A program made the position numbers and the translations under genes. Below are positions 1 to 6,446 of a stretch of 8,631 nt of DNA, piece after piece. Each line of letters begins with the position of its first letter. The first letter of the stretch is position 1. The stretch covers positions 1 to 8,631 of the forward strand of contig JAICIG010000347.1 in NCBI GenBank assembly GCA_025924495.1. The letters are read 5' to 3'. This DNA comes from Pirellulales bacterium (GTDB lineage Bacteria > Planctomycetota > Planctomycetia > Pirellulales > JAICIG01). Below the pieces are notes generated by a model. That model did not search any database and had not been told where the DNA came from. It worked only from the letters and a program-made list of their open reading frames with translations.

Positions 1-476
1 CCGAGTACGACGGCCAGTTCCTGGTAGGTCACGTCGTCGTAATAGTACATCGTCAACACTTCGCGGTATTCGTCGGGACGAGCTTCGACCTCGTCCAATA
101 ACCGCCGCAGTCGCTCGCCGCGCTCCGTGGCTCGCTTCGTCTCCCCATCGGATGCCGCCGAGCATTCTTCGGCGCGCCAGCCGTCGCCTAAGACGCTAAA
201 CGGCACCTGATGGGTCTGCTTGCGTTTGAGCCAATCCAGACAGGTTCGCAGCGCGATGCCTCGCAACCAGGGCCCGAATTTCTCCGGCTCGGAGAGCGAA
301 GACAACGAACGATACGCCCGCAGCAGAGCATCTTGCGCTAAGTCCTCAGCGGCGTGACTTGAGCGAACTTTGGCGCGGCAAAAGGCCAAGATGCGCGCGG
401 ACCAACGGCGCACGAGTTCCTCGTACGCGGCCGTTCGGCCGTCCAGGGCCTGACGGACCAGCTCCCCGTCGGACAT
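1..476 (-). CDS. ECF-type RNA polymerase sigma factor, 3' end missing
   Basis: Sigma-70 family factor of the extracytoplasmic-function type, which directs RNA polymerase to a small set of promoters. The first 158 codons are visible from ATG at 476-474 and the reading frame stays open to the window edge. Region 2 spans about residues 18-85, with the pattern AAEDLAQDALLRAYRSL followed by FGPWLRGIALRTCLDWLKRK. Region 4 starts near residue 125 (LLDEVEARPDEYREVLTMYYY, then the HTH start VTYQELAVVL) and is cut by the window edge. There is no sigma-1 or sigma-3 domain, as expected for ECF factors. The start is supported by GGGAG about 9 nt upstream. The gene is divergent from the exported-protein gene at 655 and shares a 178-nt control region with it. 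No anti-sigma factor is visible; it could lie beyond the left edge. Confidence 0.93.
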   Translation of the reverse strand, partial: MSDGELVRQALDGRTAAYEELVRRWSARILAFCRAKVRSSHAAEDLAQDALLRAYRSLSSLSEPEKFGPWLRGIALRTCLDWLKRKQTHQVPFSVLGDGWRAEECSAASDGETKRATERGERLRRLLDEVEARPDEYREVLTMYYYDDVTYQELAVVL

Positions 477-654
477 GCAATGGTTCTCCCAGTCCCGCGG
501 CAGACTGATTGGCAAGCCTCCTCTTCATAGTAGAGCGGGCGGGCGTTGTTAATAAAGATTTATTGGTTTTTGCTTCTAGGTCCACTTAAAGACGGATCGA
601 CGGCGGCTGCGCCCGGAAATTCCTACATTTCGTCTTGCAATTCAGGAGTGCGTC
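477..654. promoter_or_regulatory. Divergent intergenic control region between the ECF sigma and exported-protein genes
   Basis: The 178 nt between the two divergent starts should hold both promoters. An AT-rich core with a small inverted repeat, AATAAA-GA-TTTATT, sits at 551-564 in an otherwise GC-rich region. I could not identify a convincing -35/-10 pair or an ECF-type GGAAC/CGTC promoter on either strand, so no specific promoter is called. Confidence 0.4.
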
Positions 655-1983
655 ATGCGAAACACTTGGGGTCTGGCAGTCGTGATCTTGGCCGCTTTGT
701 TGGCCGCCATTGAGTTCGGCGTGGCAAGCAGCGCGCCTCAAAGCGCGCGTTCGTCGGCTCAACCGCCGTCGCCTGTCGGCAAGCTCGTGGTGCACGAATG
801 GGGGACCTTTACCAATTTCGCTGGCTCCGACGGAATTCAATTGGAGTTTCGACCTCTCGTGGACCAGGAACTTCCCCGCTTCGTCTACGAAAGCGCCGGC
901 TATAGCGATCTGCTCTTTGAACAGCTCCTCGGCAAATCGCGGCTCACTGCCCGCCAGCGAATGGAAACGCCCGTCACTTATTTTTACGTCGACCGGCCAA
1001 GAGACGTTGAGGTCCGGGTCGGATTTCCGCAAGGGTTGCTGACGGAATTCTATCCTCCCGTCAAAACGGCGATTCCCGTGTTTCATCCCGGCCAGCGGCC
1101 GCCGCTCGAGAACTCGCAACTTGATTGGGGACGGGTGCGTCTTCTGCCGCAAGCATCGTTCGAGAAGCATCGCCATCGCGACGCTCGCGGCGGCATGCAA
1201 CCTGCTGCTTTGCCTGAGGTGGCCGGCGATAACCATTACGCCTTCGCCCGCGAGACCGACTCCGCGGTAGTTGAAGTCACGGACCAGGGACAGTTCAAGC
1301 ACTACGAGAAATTCTTGTTCTACCGCGGGCTGGGCGACTTCACCTTGCCGCTACGGTTTACGGCCTTAGATCAGCGGCGGTTTTCGGTCCAGAACGACGG
1401 GCCGGAGGCAATCAAGAGTTTGTTCCTGGTGCACATTGAAAGGGACCGAGTCCGCTTCCGGCATGCGCCGCTTATCGAAGCTCATAGCTCGCTCGTCCTG
1501 GATAAGCCAGAAGTCGATTCCAGCATCGAACAGCTAGGCAATGAGATGGTGCAAGCGCTAGAGCAGGCAGGCCTCTACGAAAAAGAAGCGCGAGCCATGG
1601 TCAAAACATGGCGCTCAAGTTGGTTCGGGGAATCGGGCACGCGGCTGCTCTATCTGGTTCCTGGAAACGTTACCAACAAATTGCTGCCGCTCGACATTAA
1701 GCCGACGCCTGATGAACTGGTTCGCGTCCTGGTGGGCCGCATGGAATTGCTGGCGCCCACGGAAAGCGAGCGCCTGCAGAGAATCATCCGCGAATCAGGA
1801 AGCTGTTTGGCGATTGAAAACGAACCGATCCGCGGCGAGCTAGCGCGGCTGGGGCGATTCGCGGAACCCGCGCTCGAATACCTCTCCGAGCGCGCCGATA
1901 ATGAACAGGAGCGAGCCGCCATCAAGCGCCTGTTGTCGCAGGTGCGGGCAATTGGCGCGAACGCCCTAATTGGCAAGGGTTGA
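655..1983 (+). CDS. Exported protein of unknown function with VHEWGTFT motif
   Basis: A 442-residue protein. The N-terminus looks like a signal peptide: charged MRNT, hydrophobic WGLAVVILAALLAAI, then a small-residue stretch near residues 24-27. A Ser/Pro/Gln-rich linker (about 28-42) leads to VVHEWGTFTNF at 45-55, a signature I associate from memory with conserved planctomycete proteins of unknown function. Other recognisable stretches are METPVTYFY (103-111), a YPP segment near 133 and LDWGRVRL near 156. The last 70 or so residues are helical and charged (LARLGRFAEPALEYL), resembling a single HEAT-like hairpin. AGGAG at 644-648 is 6 nt before the ATG and fixes the start. No catalytic motif is recognised. 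Export suggests an envelope or periplasmic role, and the divergent ECF gene may regulate it; both are inferences. Confidence 0.85.
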   Translation: MRNTWGLAVVILAALLAAIEFGVASSAPQSARSSAQPPSPVGKLVVHEWGTFTNFAGSDGIQLEFRPLVDQELPRFVYESAGYSDLLFEQLLGKSRLTARQRMETPVTYFYVDRPRDVEVRVGFPQGLLTEFYPPVKTAIPVFHPGQRPPLENSQLDWGRVRLLPQASFEKHRHRDARGGMQPAALPEVAGDNHYAFARETDSAVVEVTDQGQFKHYEKFLFYRGLGDFTLPLRFTALDQRRFSVQNDGPEAIKSLFLVHIERDRVRFRHAPLIEAHSSLVLDKPEVDSSIEQLGNEMVQALEQAGLYEKEARAMVKTWRSSWFGESGTRLLYLVPGNVTNKLLPLDIKPTPDELVRVLVGRMELLAPTESERLQRIIRESGSCLAIENEPIRGELARLGRFAEPALEYLSERADNEQERAAIKRLLSQVRAIGANALIGKG

Positions 1984-2000
1984 AACCCAAGAACTAGCGC

Positions 2001-2041
2001 CAGGCGCGGTCTGGGCGACGCCTGAACATCTCGTGTCAGGC
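2001..2041 (+). terminator. Weak hairpins after the exported-protein gene
   Basis: Starting 18 nt after the stop codon, CAGGCG (2001-2006) can pair with CGCCTG (2019-2024). Alternatively GCCTGA (2020-2025) can pair with TCAGGC (2036-2041). The two stems share bases and exclude each other. There is no T-tract, so a classical intrinsic terminator is not shown; the position between convergent genes is what suggests a termination role. Confidence 0.3.
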
Positions 2042-2062
2042 AACCCTCTCGTGTCAGGCAAC
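2029..2062. repeat. Two-copy 16-bp direct repeat, period 18
   Basis: TCTCGTGTCAGGCAAC occurs at 2029-2044 and again, identically, at 2047-2062, separated by CC. It lies in the non-coding gap between convergent genes. Slippage duplication is the simplest origin. The first copy's TCAGGC is one arm of a hairpin with GCCTGA just upstream. Confidence 0.9.
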
Positions 2063-2084
2063 AGAGCACGTCGGTGTGGCTCAT

Positions 2085-2110
2085 GGCGGGCGACGACTAG
2101 GTCGCCCGCC
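2085..2110. terminator. Perfect 10-bp hairpin over the end of the hybrid-kinase gene
   Basis: GGCGGGCGAC (2085-2094) and GTCGCCCGCC (2101-2110) are perfectly complementary around a 6-nt loop, GACTAG. The loop contains the stop codon of the leftward hybrid-kinase gene (2099-2097). The hairpin sits where two transcripts converge and could act on both strands as a transcript end or RNase barrier. No T-tract follows on either strand, so intrinsic termination is unproven. Confidence 0.5.
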
Positions 2111-3599
2111 TAACACGATCCTCCAAGACAAGCGTCAGCTTGCCGAGTTCGGCCTCCAGCGTCTGGCAGGCCAAATCGGCGGCAGCCAACTCGCCATTTC
2201 GGCCTATTGCTTCCAGCGCGGCAGCCGCTTGAACCGTGGACTGAGCGCCAAAGTTCGCGGCCAGACCTCGAATGCTGTGCGCCGTTCGCTCCAGCGAACG
2301 CGCGTCTTGCCTGTCGATCGCGGCGCGAGCCTCGGCGAGCAGCTCGGGGCCGTCTTCCAAAAAGAACTCCGCCAGTTCGTCGAGAAGTTGTTCATTGCCT
2401 CCCAGCCGGCTTAGGGCGCCGCGGAAATCGACGAGCGATCGTTGGTTGTCCGCTTCCGTCTCCGCCTCGATCTCGCTCGCTGGCGGGTTTAACCCTTCAA
2501 CGACCTCGAACAATCGTTGAGCGCCCACAGGTTTGCTAAGCGCGGCATCAAACGCGCCCTCGCCAAGCAACTCGGCGGCGCCCTCGACGCGATGGGCCGT
2601 CAAAGCCACCAGCGGAGCACGGCCTAAGGGATCTAACTTGCGCATTTCCTTCGCAGCCTGCCAACCATCCATAATCGGCATTTCCAGGTCCAAAATCACC
2701 ACGTCAAAAGGCTTGAGTTCGCTTTGCGCTTCAAACAATTCGACGGCTTCCATGCCATTGTTGGCGGTCACGACCAGGTGCCCGCGATCTCGGAGCAACC
2801 TAGCCAGCAATTGCTGATTGGCGCGCGTGTCATCGGCCAGCAAAATGCGTCGGCCTTCCCGCCGCCCGCGCACTGGATTCGCCGCGGGCGTCGCCGCAGT
2901 TTCAGACAGCTGCGGCAATTCGAAGCGAGCGGCGAGCCGCGCGGTCAATGCTGAATCCTTGGAGGCGGCGATCCATAACTTGCCTTGCATCAAAGCGGCG
3001 AGACCAGCGGCAATCGCCAATTCCAACCCCGGCCCAAACGATCCGCTTAAAGCGGCCTCCGAGCATTCGACGAACTTGCCCGGCGGAAGATTGCCATCGT
3101 CGCACGACATTCGCATCGCGCCCGGCAGGCCGCAGGAAAACGATAGTTCGATGCAATCGGCGCTACGCCGGCGCGCTGTTACGCCAAGCGCGAGTTGTCG
3201 CCGCCCCTGCACTTGAATCGCATGGTTGACGAGACAAGCAATCGCTTGCCTGGTTCGCGCCGCATCGCCCACCAGCCGATGCGAAACGTCCTCTGCAACG
3301 GCCACAGACAGCGAGGCGCCGGGACAAATTTCGGACACGGATCGAGAGATTTCGTCCAGCAGCGGCCCTAGCTCGAAAGTCTCTTTGCGGAGCGACAAAG
3401 TGCCTGCGTTCAGGCGAGAAAAATCGACGGCGGAATCCATCAACTTCAAGATCGATTGCACCGCCTGCTGCATCGTGCCGAGGTACTGGCGTTGGTCGGC
3501 CGGCAAATCCGCAAGCGCGAGCAATTCAGTCATGCCGACCAAAACCGTCAACGGAGAGCGGATCTCGTGATTGAGGTGGTCGATGAAGGTTCGCGTCAC
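2097..3599 (-). CDS. Hybrid histidine-kinase-like protein (DHp, degenerate HATPase, receiver, HPt)
   Basis: A 500-residue multidomain phosphorelay protein with no transmembrane or sensor domain. DHp: residues 5-65, phosphoacceptor H11 in HEIRSPL. HATPase-like: about 80-230, starting with the recognisable GDAARTRQAIACLVNHAI. Receiver: 251-370, with acidic D256/D257, phosphoacceptor D304 in VILDLEMPIMDG, T334 and K356. HPt: about 388-495, with H441 in TAHSIRGLAANFGA. The receiver and HPt keep all key residues. In the HATPase domain the N-box asparagines are C122 and H126, the G1 Asp is missing (SFSCGLPG) and the G2 motif reads GPGLEL. ATP-dependent autophosphorylation is therefore doubtful and a scaffold, phosphatase or phosphotransfer role is more likely. 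The start is GTG with a weak Shine-Dalgarno; an in-frame stop at 3632-3630 excludes a longer form. It follows the ANTAR gene by 155 nt in the same direction. Confidence 0.88.
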   Translation of the reverse strand: MTRTFIDHLNHEIRSPLTVLVGMTELLALADLPADQRQYLGTMQQAVQSILKLMDSAVDFSRLNAGTLSLRKETFELGPLLDEISRSVSEICPGASLSVAVAEDVSHRLVGDAARTRQAIACLVNHAIQVQGRRQLALGVTARRRSADCIELSFSCGLPGAMRMSCDDGNLPPGKFVECSEAALSGSFGPGLELAIAAGLAALMQGKLWIAASKDSALTARLAARFELPQLSETAATPAANPVRGRREGRRILLADDTRANQQLLARLLRDRGHLVVTANNGMEAVELFEAQSELKPFDVVILDLEMPIMDGWQAAKEMRKLDPLGRAPLVALTAHRVEGAAELLGEGAFDAALSKPVGAQRLFEVVEGLNPPASEIEAETEADNQRSLVDFRGALSRLGGNEQLLDELAEFFLEDGPELLAEARAAIDRQDARSLERTAHSIRGLAANFGAQSTVQAAAALEAIGRNGELAAADLACQTLEAELGKLTLVLEDRVRRAT

Positions 3600-3754
3600 G
3601 GCGCTCGTCGAGGCTATAGGCCTGCGCCGTCAACATCGCCACCAAAAGCAATTGACCTGCTGGCCTGCCTCCCAGGCAAGTACGGTCGACGTGGTGCGTT
3701 TCAACGGCGAGATGGGCGGCAAAATAGTGATAACAGGACGGGCGTCGGACGCGA

Positions 3755-4396
3755 CTATCCGTTCAAAGCCTCCGCCATCGTCAGTACCATCTCTGCGATC
3801 TCGATTAGCTTTTTATTCTTACTGCTGGCAAGCTTCTGTAGCTTCCGAAATGCCTCTTGCTCATCGAGATTCAGATGCTTCATCAGCAAGCCTTTGGCTC
3901 GTTCAATCAACTTGCGATCAGCAAGCGCCTGACGCAGGTCGTCCGTCTCGTGCTTCAACGCCTGGAATTCTTCATAGCGACGCGTCGCCAAGGCAATCGC
4001 CGGTTCTAACTGGGCCTGCGTAATCGGCTTCAGCAGATAAGCGAATACATGGTTTTCCTCGGCGCGATCAATCAATGCTCGATCACAGTGGCCGGAAAGG
4101 AGCAGGATCGGCATGGGCGAATTCTGATAAATAATGCCCGCCGCATCCAGGCCATCCATATCGGGCATTTGGATATCGGTCATTACCAGGTCGGCGCCCT
4201 GAGCCAGGCATTGATCGACCAGTTCCCGGCCGGTCCCTGCCGCGATGACTACTTCATGGCCTAGCGCGAGAAGCATTTTCTGGAGCACTTCGCGAACGTC
4301 GCGGTCATCGTCCGCGATGGCAATCCGCAACCGAGTTCGTTGTTCGGCATCGTTGGCAGGCTGAGTTTTAGCTCGCGTCATAGTCATAGGGGGCAT
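3755..4396 (-). CDS. Response regulator with ANTAR RNA-binding output domain
   Basis: A 213-residue regulator. Receiver at about 22-137: acidic pocket D29-D31, phosphoacceptor D74 in VMTDIQMPDMDG, S101 and K123. A short linker helix precedes an ANTAR domain at about 147-208, with the family pattern LIERAKGLLMKHL, a middle EAFRKLQKLAS and a closing NKKLIEIAEMVL. In this family phosphorylation promotes dimerisation, and the ANTAR domains bind paired small RNA hairpins in mRNA leaders to prevent termination. The reading frame is open up to 4723, but GGAG 9 nt before ATG 4396 and the normal family length support this start. A sigma-54 promoter at 4579-4564 also lies inside the longer frame. The gene lies 310 nt downstream of the NtrC-type gene and 155 nt upstream of the hybrid-kinase gene, all in one direction. 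Confidence 0.92.
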   Translation of the reverse strand: MPPMTMTRAKTQPANDAEQRTRLRIAIADDDRDVREVLQKMLLALGHEVVIAAGTGRELVDQCLAQGADLVMTDIQMPDMDGLDAAGIIYQNSPMPILLLSGHCDRALIDRAEENHVFAYLLKPITQAQLEPAIALATRRYEEFQALKHETDDLRQALADRKLIERAKGLLMKHLNLDEQEAFRKLQKLASSKNKKLIEIAEMVLTMAEALNG

Positions 4397-4416
4397 GCCG
4401 GCGTTCTCCGTTCTTC

Positions 4417-4514
4417 GCGGGCTGACCGGTTTTCCCGCCACTCGATTCGTTCGGTATAGATGGGGGGGCGAACTATTCACCATAACAAAACCCCCTACGA
4501 CTCGCAGCAAGTCG
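4417..4514 (-). promoter_or_regulatory. Structured mRNA leader before the ANTAR gene
   Basis: Three hairpins can be drawn in minus-strand RNA between the predicted sigma-54 start (about 4553) and ATG 4396. CGACT...AGTCG (4514-4498) has a 7-nt loop that shrinks to 5 nt if a U-G pair forms. A five-G run (complement of 4495-4491) can pair with a C run (4468-4462) around a long loop. GCGGG...CCCGC (4438-4417) ends 7 nt before the GGAG ribosome site. None shows the typical pair of ANTAR hexaloops with A at position 1 and G at position 4. A regulatory role is inferred only from the structure and position. Confidence 0.3.
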
Positions 4515-4563
4515 GCCTTCGTTTTTGACGGATCCAGTAAAGCGTCTGAAATCGCATGCAGTT

Positions 4564-4579
4564 CGCAAATCACGTGCCA
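4564..4579 (-). promoter_or_regulatory. Sigma-54 (-24/-12) promoter upstream of the ANTAR regulator gene
   Basis: The minus strand reads TGGCACG-TGAT-TTGCG, matching the consensus TGGCACG-N4-TTGCW at every position except the last, with exact GG-N10-GC spacing. The expected start point is near 4553, giving a leader of about 157 nt to ATG 4396. The gene immediately upstream encodes a sigma-54 activator with an intact GAFTGA loop, which makes activation by that neighbour plausible. Confidence 0.78.
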
Positions 4580-4706
4580 ACTTGCATTTCCGTCATGCAC
4601 GGCAACTAACAGGACTTGGACGCTTGCAAACTCGTCGACCACATGACAGCTACCGGACCATCTTGGTCGCCTCACAGCCATCATCCGCCGCCAAGCACCG
4701 ATTGCC

Positions 4707-6203
4707 CTATTCACCGTTTGCATGCGAGGCCACTGGGGCGCCTTGCTCCTCGTCTTCCTCCTCCTCGACGCTCACCACCTGGCCAATGCTGATTTTGAGC
4801 AATCGTATTTTGTTGCGCAGACTGCCCCTGGTGATGCCCAGGATTTTGGCAGCCTGAGACTGGTTCCCGCCCGTATGGCTTAGCACGCGTGTGAAGAGAT
4901 ATTTCTCCAGCATGGCCAGCGATTCTGCATACAACTCTTCGCCGCCGCCTTCCAGAATATCGTCAATCAGCATCTCGAGCGACCGCAATCCGCCTTGTCG
5001 ACTCGGTCCGGCCGTAACGAGAGGCTTTCGGCCGCGGCGAACTTCTTCGGGCAAAAAATCAGGCATCAGCACCCGCCCGGTCGCGTGCAGCAGCGATTGG
5101 CGGACGACGCTTTGCAACTCGCGCACATTGCCGGGCCAGGGATACTTGGCCAACAAGTCCAACGCCTCGGGCGTGATGCCCTCGACATCTTTGCCCAGGC
5201 TATTGGCAAAGCGACTCAGGAAGTGCTCAAGCAAAATGATCAAATCGTCGCCGCGCTCGCGCAGCGGAGGCAGCTTAATGGTGTATCCATTCAAGCGGTA
5301 ATACAGATCGGCGCGGAAATCGCCGTCAGCAACCATTTTTTCCAGGTCGCGATTGGTCGCTGCCAGAATGCGGACGTCGGTGGAAATGGTCTCGCTGCCG
5401 CCGACCCGTTCGAACTTCTGTTCTTGCAGCAGGCGCAACAATTTGCTCTGGACCAGCGGCGTCATGTCGCCAACCTCATCCAAAAACAACGTTCCGCCCG
5501 AGCATTGCTCGAACCGCCCAATTCGCTTGCTGTCGGCGCCGGTAAACGCACCCTTTTCGTGACCGAACAGCTCGCTTTCCAACAGCGTTTCGGGAATGGC
5601 CGCAATGTTGACGGCCAGATACCTGCCGGCGGCCCGAGGGCTGTGATGATATATCGCTCGCGCGACCAACTCTTTGCCGGTGCCGCTCTCACCGCGAATC
5701 AAGACGGTCACGTTGTGCGGCGCGACCCGGCCGATCGCCTTGTAGACTTCTTGCATCGCCGGGCACCGCCCGACGAAAATATCCGAGGCGTCGCCGGCAT
5801 CGCAGGCGGCCTCGGGCACGCGCACGGGCACATGCATGCAGTGGCGAATTTCCAGCGCCCGCTCCACCAGCGCTCGGACCTTGACGAAATCCAACGGCTT
5901 AAGCAAGTAGTCGTAGGCGCCTAGCTTCATGGCTTCAATCGCCGTGTCGCTCGTGCCGCCAGCGGTGATGAATATCACCGGAACCTTCGAGTCCCGCTGA
6001 TAAATCTGCTCGAAGGTCGCCAGGCCCGACTGGTCAGGCAACATGATATCGAGGATCACCACATCGGGCTTTTGCTCGGAGAGCAATTCCAAGCCATCGG
6101 CTGCGGTGTTCGCCGCCAATACGTTTACTTCCGTATCGCGGAAAACCTGGCGGAAAATATGGAGCACCGACCGATCATCATCGATGACAAGCACGGAAGG
6201 CAC
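4707..6203 (-). CDS. NtrC-family sigma-54-dependent response regulator
   Basis: A 498-residue activator with the full NtrC plan. Receiver at about 3-118: D8-D10, phosphoacceptor D52 in VILDIMLPD, T80, K102. Central AAA+ domain at about 142-385: Walker A GESGTGKE (171-178), sigma-54 contact loop GAFTGA (218-223), Walker B GTLFLDEVGD (237-246), then LPPLRERGDD and YPWPGNVREL. C-terminal Fis-type helix-turn-helix at about 440-470 (GGNQSQAAKILGITRGSLRNKI), followed by an acidic run (about 480-486). All residues for ATP hydrolysis and sigma-54 contact are present, so it should remodel sigma-54 RNA polymerase after phosphorylation. The start is GTG at 6203-6201, with GGAG at 6214-6211, 7 nt upstream; the overlapping ATG at 6210 is out of frame. 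It is first in a leftward series with the ANTAR and hybrid-kinase genes. The partner kinase is not evident. Confidence 0.95.
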   Translation of the reverse strand: MPSVLVIDDDRSVLHIFRQVFRDTEVNVLAANTAADGLELLSEQKPDVVILDIMLPDQSGLATFEQIYQRDSKVPVIFITAGGTSDTAIEAMKLGAYDYLLKPLDFVKVRALVERALEIRHCMHVPVRVPEAACDAGDASDIFVGRCPAMQEVYKAIGRVAPHNVTVLIRGESGTGKELVARAIYHHSPRAAGRYLAVNIAAIPETLLESELFGHEKGAFTGADSKRIGRFEQCSGGTLFLDEVGDMTPLVQSKLLRLLQEQKFERVGGSETISTDVRILAATNRDLEKMVADGDFRADLYYRLNGYTIKLPPLRERGDDLIILLEHFLSRFANSLGKDVEGITPEALDLLAKYPWPGNVRELQSVVRQSLLHATGRVLMPDFLPEEVRRGRKPLVTAGPSRQGGLRSLEMLIDDILEGGGEELYAESLAMLEKYLFTRVLSHTGGNQSQAAKILGITRGSLRNKIRLLKISIGQVVSVEEEEDEEQGAPVASHANGE

Positions 6204-6237
6204 AATTCATCTCCAAGGGTGATACTTCGTCACAAAT

Positions 6238-6261
6238 CGGCGACACGAACGACAGTCGCCG
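6238..6261 (-). promoter_or_regulatory. Hairpin in the NtrC-type gene leader
   Basis: CGGCGAC (6238-6244) and GTCGCCG (6255-6261) form a 7-bp stem around a 10-nt loop, ending 23 nt before the GGAG ribosome site of the NtrC-type gene. It could equally be a DNA operator. TCGCCGGCGA (6256-6265) overlapping it is itself a 10-bp palindrome. Confidence 0.3.
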
Positions 6262-6343
6262 GCGAGAAGCGAGATTAATGAAATCGCTCCTCGTCGAGAT
6301 CGCAGAGTTTGAATCTCTGAGTTTTAAGACGCCCTGTTTAACG

Positions 6344-6378
6344 AAAAAGCCCTCGCTCTGGTGATTAGAACAAGGGCT
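6344..6378 (-). terminator. Intrinsic terminator, leftward
   Basis: In minus-strand RNA, AGCCCUUGUUCU (6378-6367) pairs with AGAGCGAGGGCU (6359-6348) to give an unbroken 12-bp stem with a 7-nt loop, followed by a run of U (five counting the stem's last base). Two pairs are G-U, which would be mismatches in the opposite RNA, so the structure is specific to the minus strand. It lies 145 nt before the NtrC-type start and 234 nt after the small 67-aa gene. It may end that gene's transcript, end a short RNA from 6411, or attenuate transcription into the NtrC-type gene. Confidence 0.82.
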
Positions 6379-6411
6379 GTCATAGCCGCAACGGCAACGG
6401 TGTTTGCACTA
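6344..6411 (-). ncRNA. Candidate short leader RNA or small RNA, about 68 nt
   Basis: Initiation 7 nt after the promoter at 6446-6418 and termination at the U-run at 6348-6344 would give an RNA of about 68 nt. Upstream of the terminator stem, two small hairpins can be drawn: GCAA/UUGC with a 6-nt loop ACACCG (6407-6394), and GGCU/AGCC with a 5-nt loop (6387-6375). The second uses bases of the terminator's 5' arm, so the two exclude each other. This is inferred from signals only; no known RNA family is recognised. Confidence 0.33.
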
Positions 6412-6417
6412 CGATGA

Positions 6418-6446
6418 AATGTAGATAGCCTGACGGCGACTGTCAA
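6418..6446 (-). promoter_or_regulatory. Sigma-70-like promoter, leftward
   Basis: The minus strand has TTGACA (6446-6441), a 17-nt spacer and TACATT (6423-6418). The -35 box is perfect and the -10 box matches TATAAT at four of six positions. The predicted start is near 6411. It points toward the terminator at 6378-6344 and the NtrC-type gene beyond. Planctomycete housekeeping promoters are less well described than E. coli ones, which lowers confidence. Confidence 0.5.

Larger units (their letters stand above)
4397..4706 (-). other. 310-nt gap between NtrC-type and ANTAR genes: promoter plus structured leader
   Basis: This gap is unusually long for co-directional genes. It holds a near-perfect sigma-54 promoter (4579-4564) and, downstream, a leader of about 157 nt with several hairpins. 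No second gene is supported; an in-frame extension of the ANTAR gene through the gap was considered and rejected. Confidence 0.6.

Noticed and set aside
586..1302. 238-aa leftward open frame opposite the exported-protein gene
   Set aside because: The plus-strand gene has a signal peptide, a good ribosome site and a recognised motif; the antisense frame has none of these.
4397..4723. In-frame N-terminal extension of the ANTAR regulator by 109 residues from ATG 4723
   Set aside because: The extension has no recognised domain and no ribosome site. It begins inside the NtrC-type gene and contains a near-perfect sigma-54 promoter. The shorter start at 4396 has GGAG at good spacing and gives the usual family length.
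4995..5924. 309-aa rightward open frame antisense to the NtrC-type gene
   Set aside because: It lies wholly opposite a gene with every expected catalytic motif, and its translation has no domain character. It is a GC-rich shadow frame.
6303..6319. CAGAG-TTTGAAT-CTCTG resembling a tRNA T-arm
   Set aside because: The invariant C56 of the loop is T, no matching acceptor stem, D-arm or anticodon arm is found upstream, and the reverse strand does not fit either.
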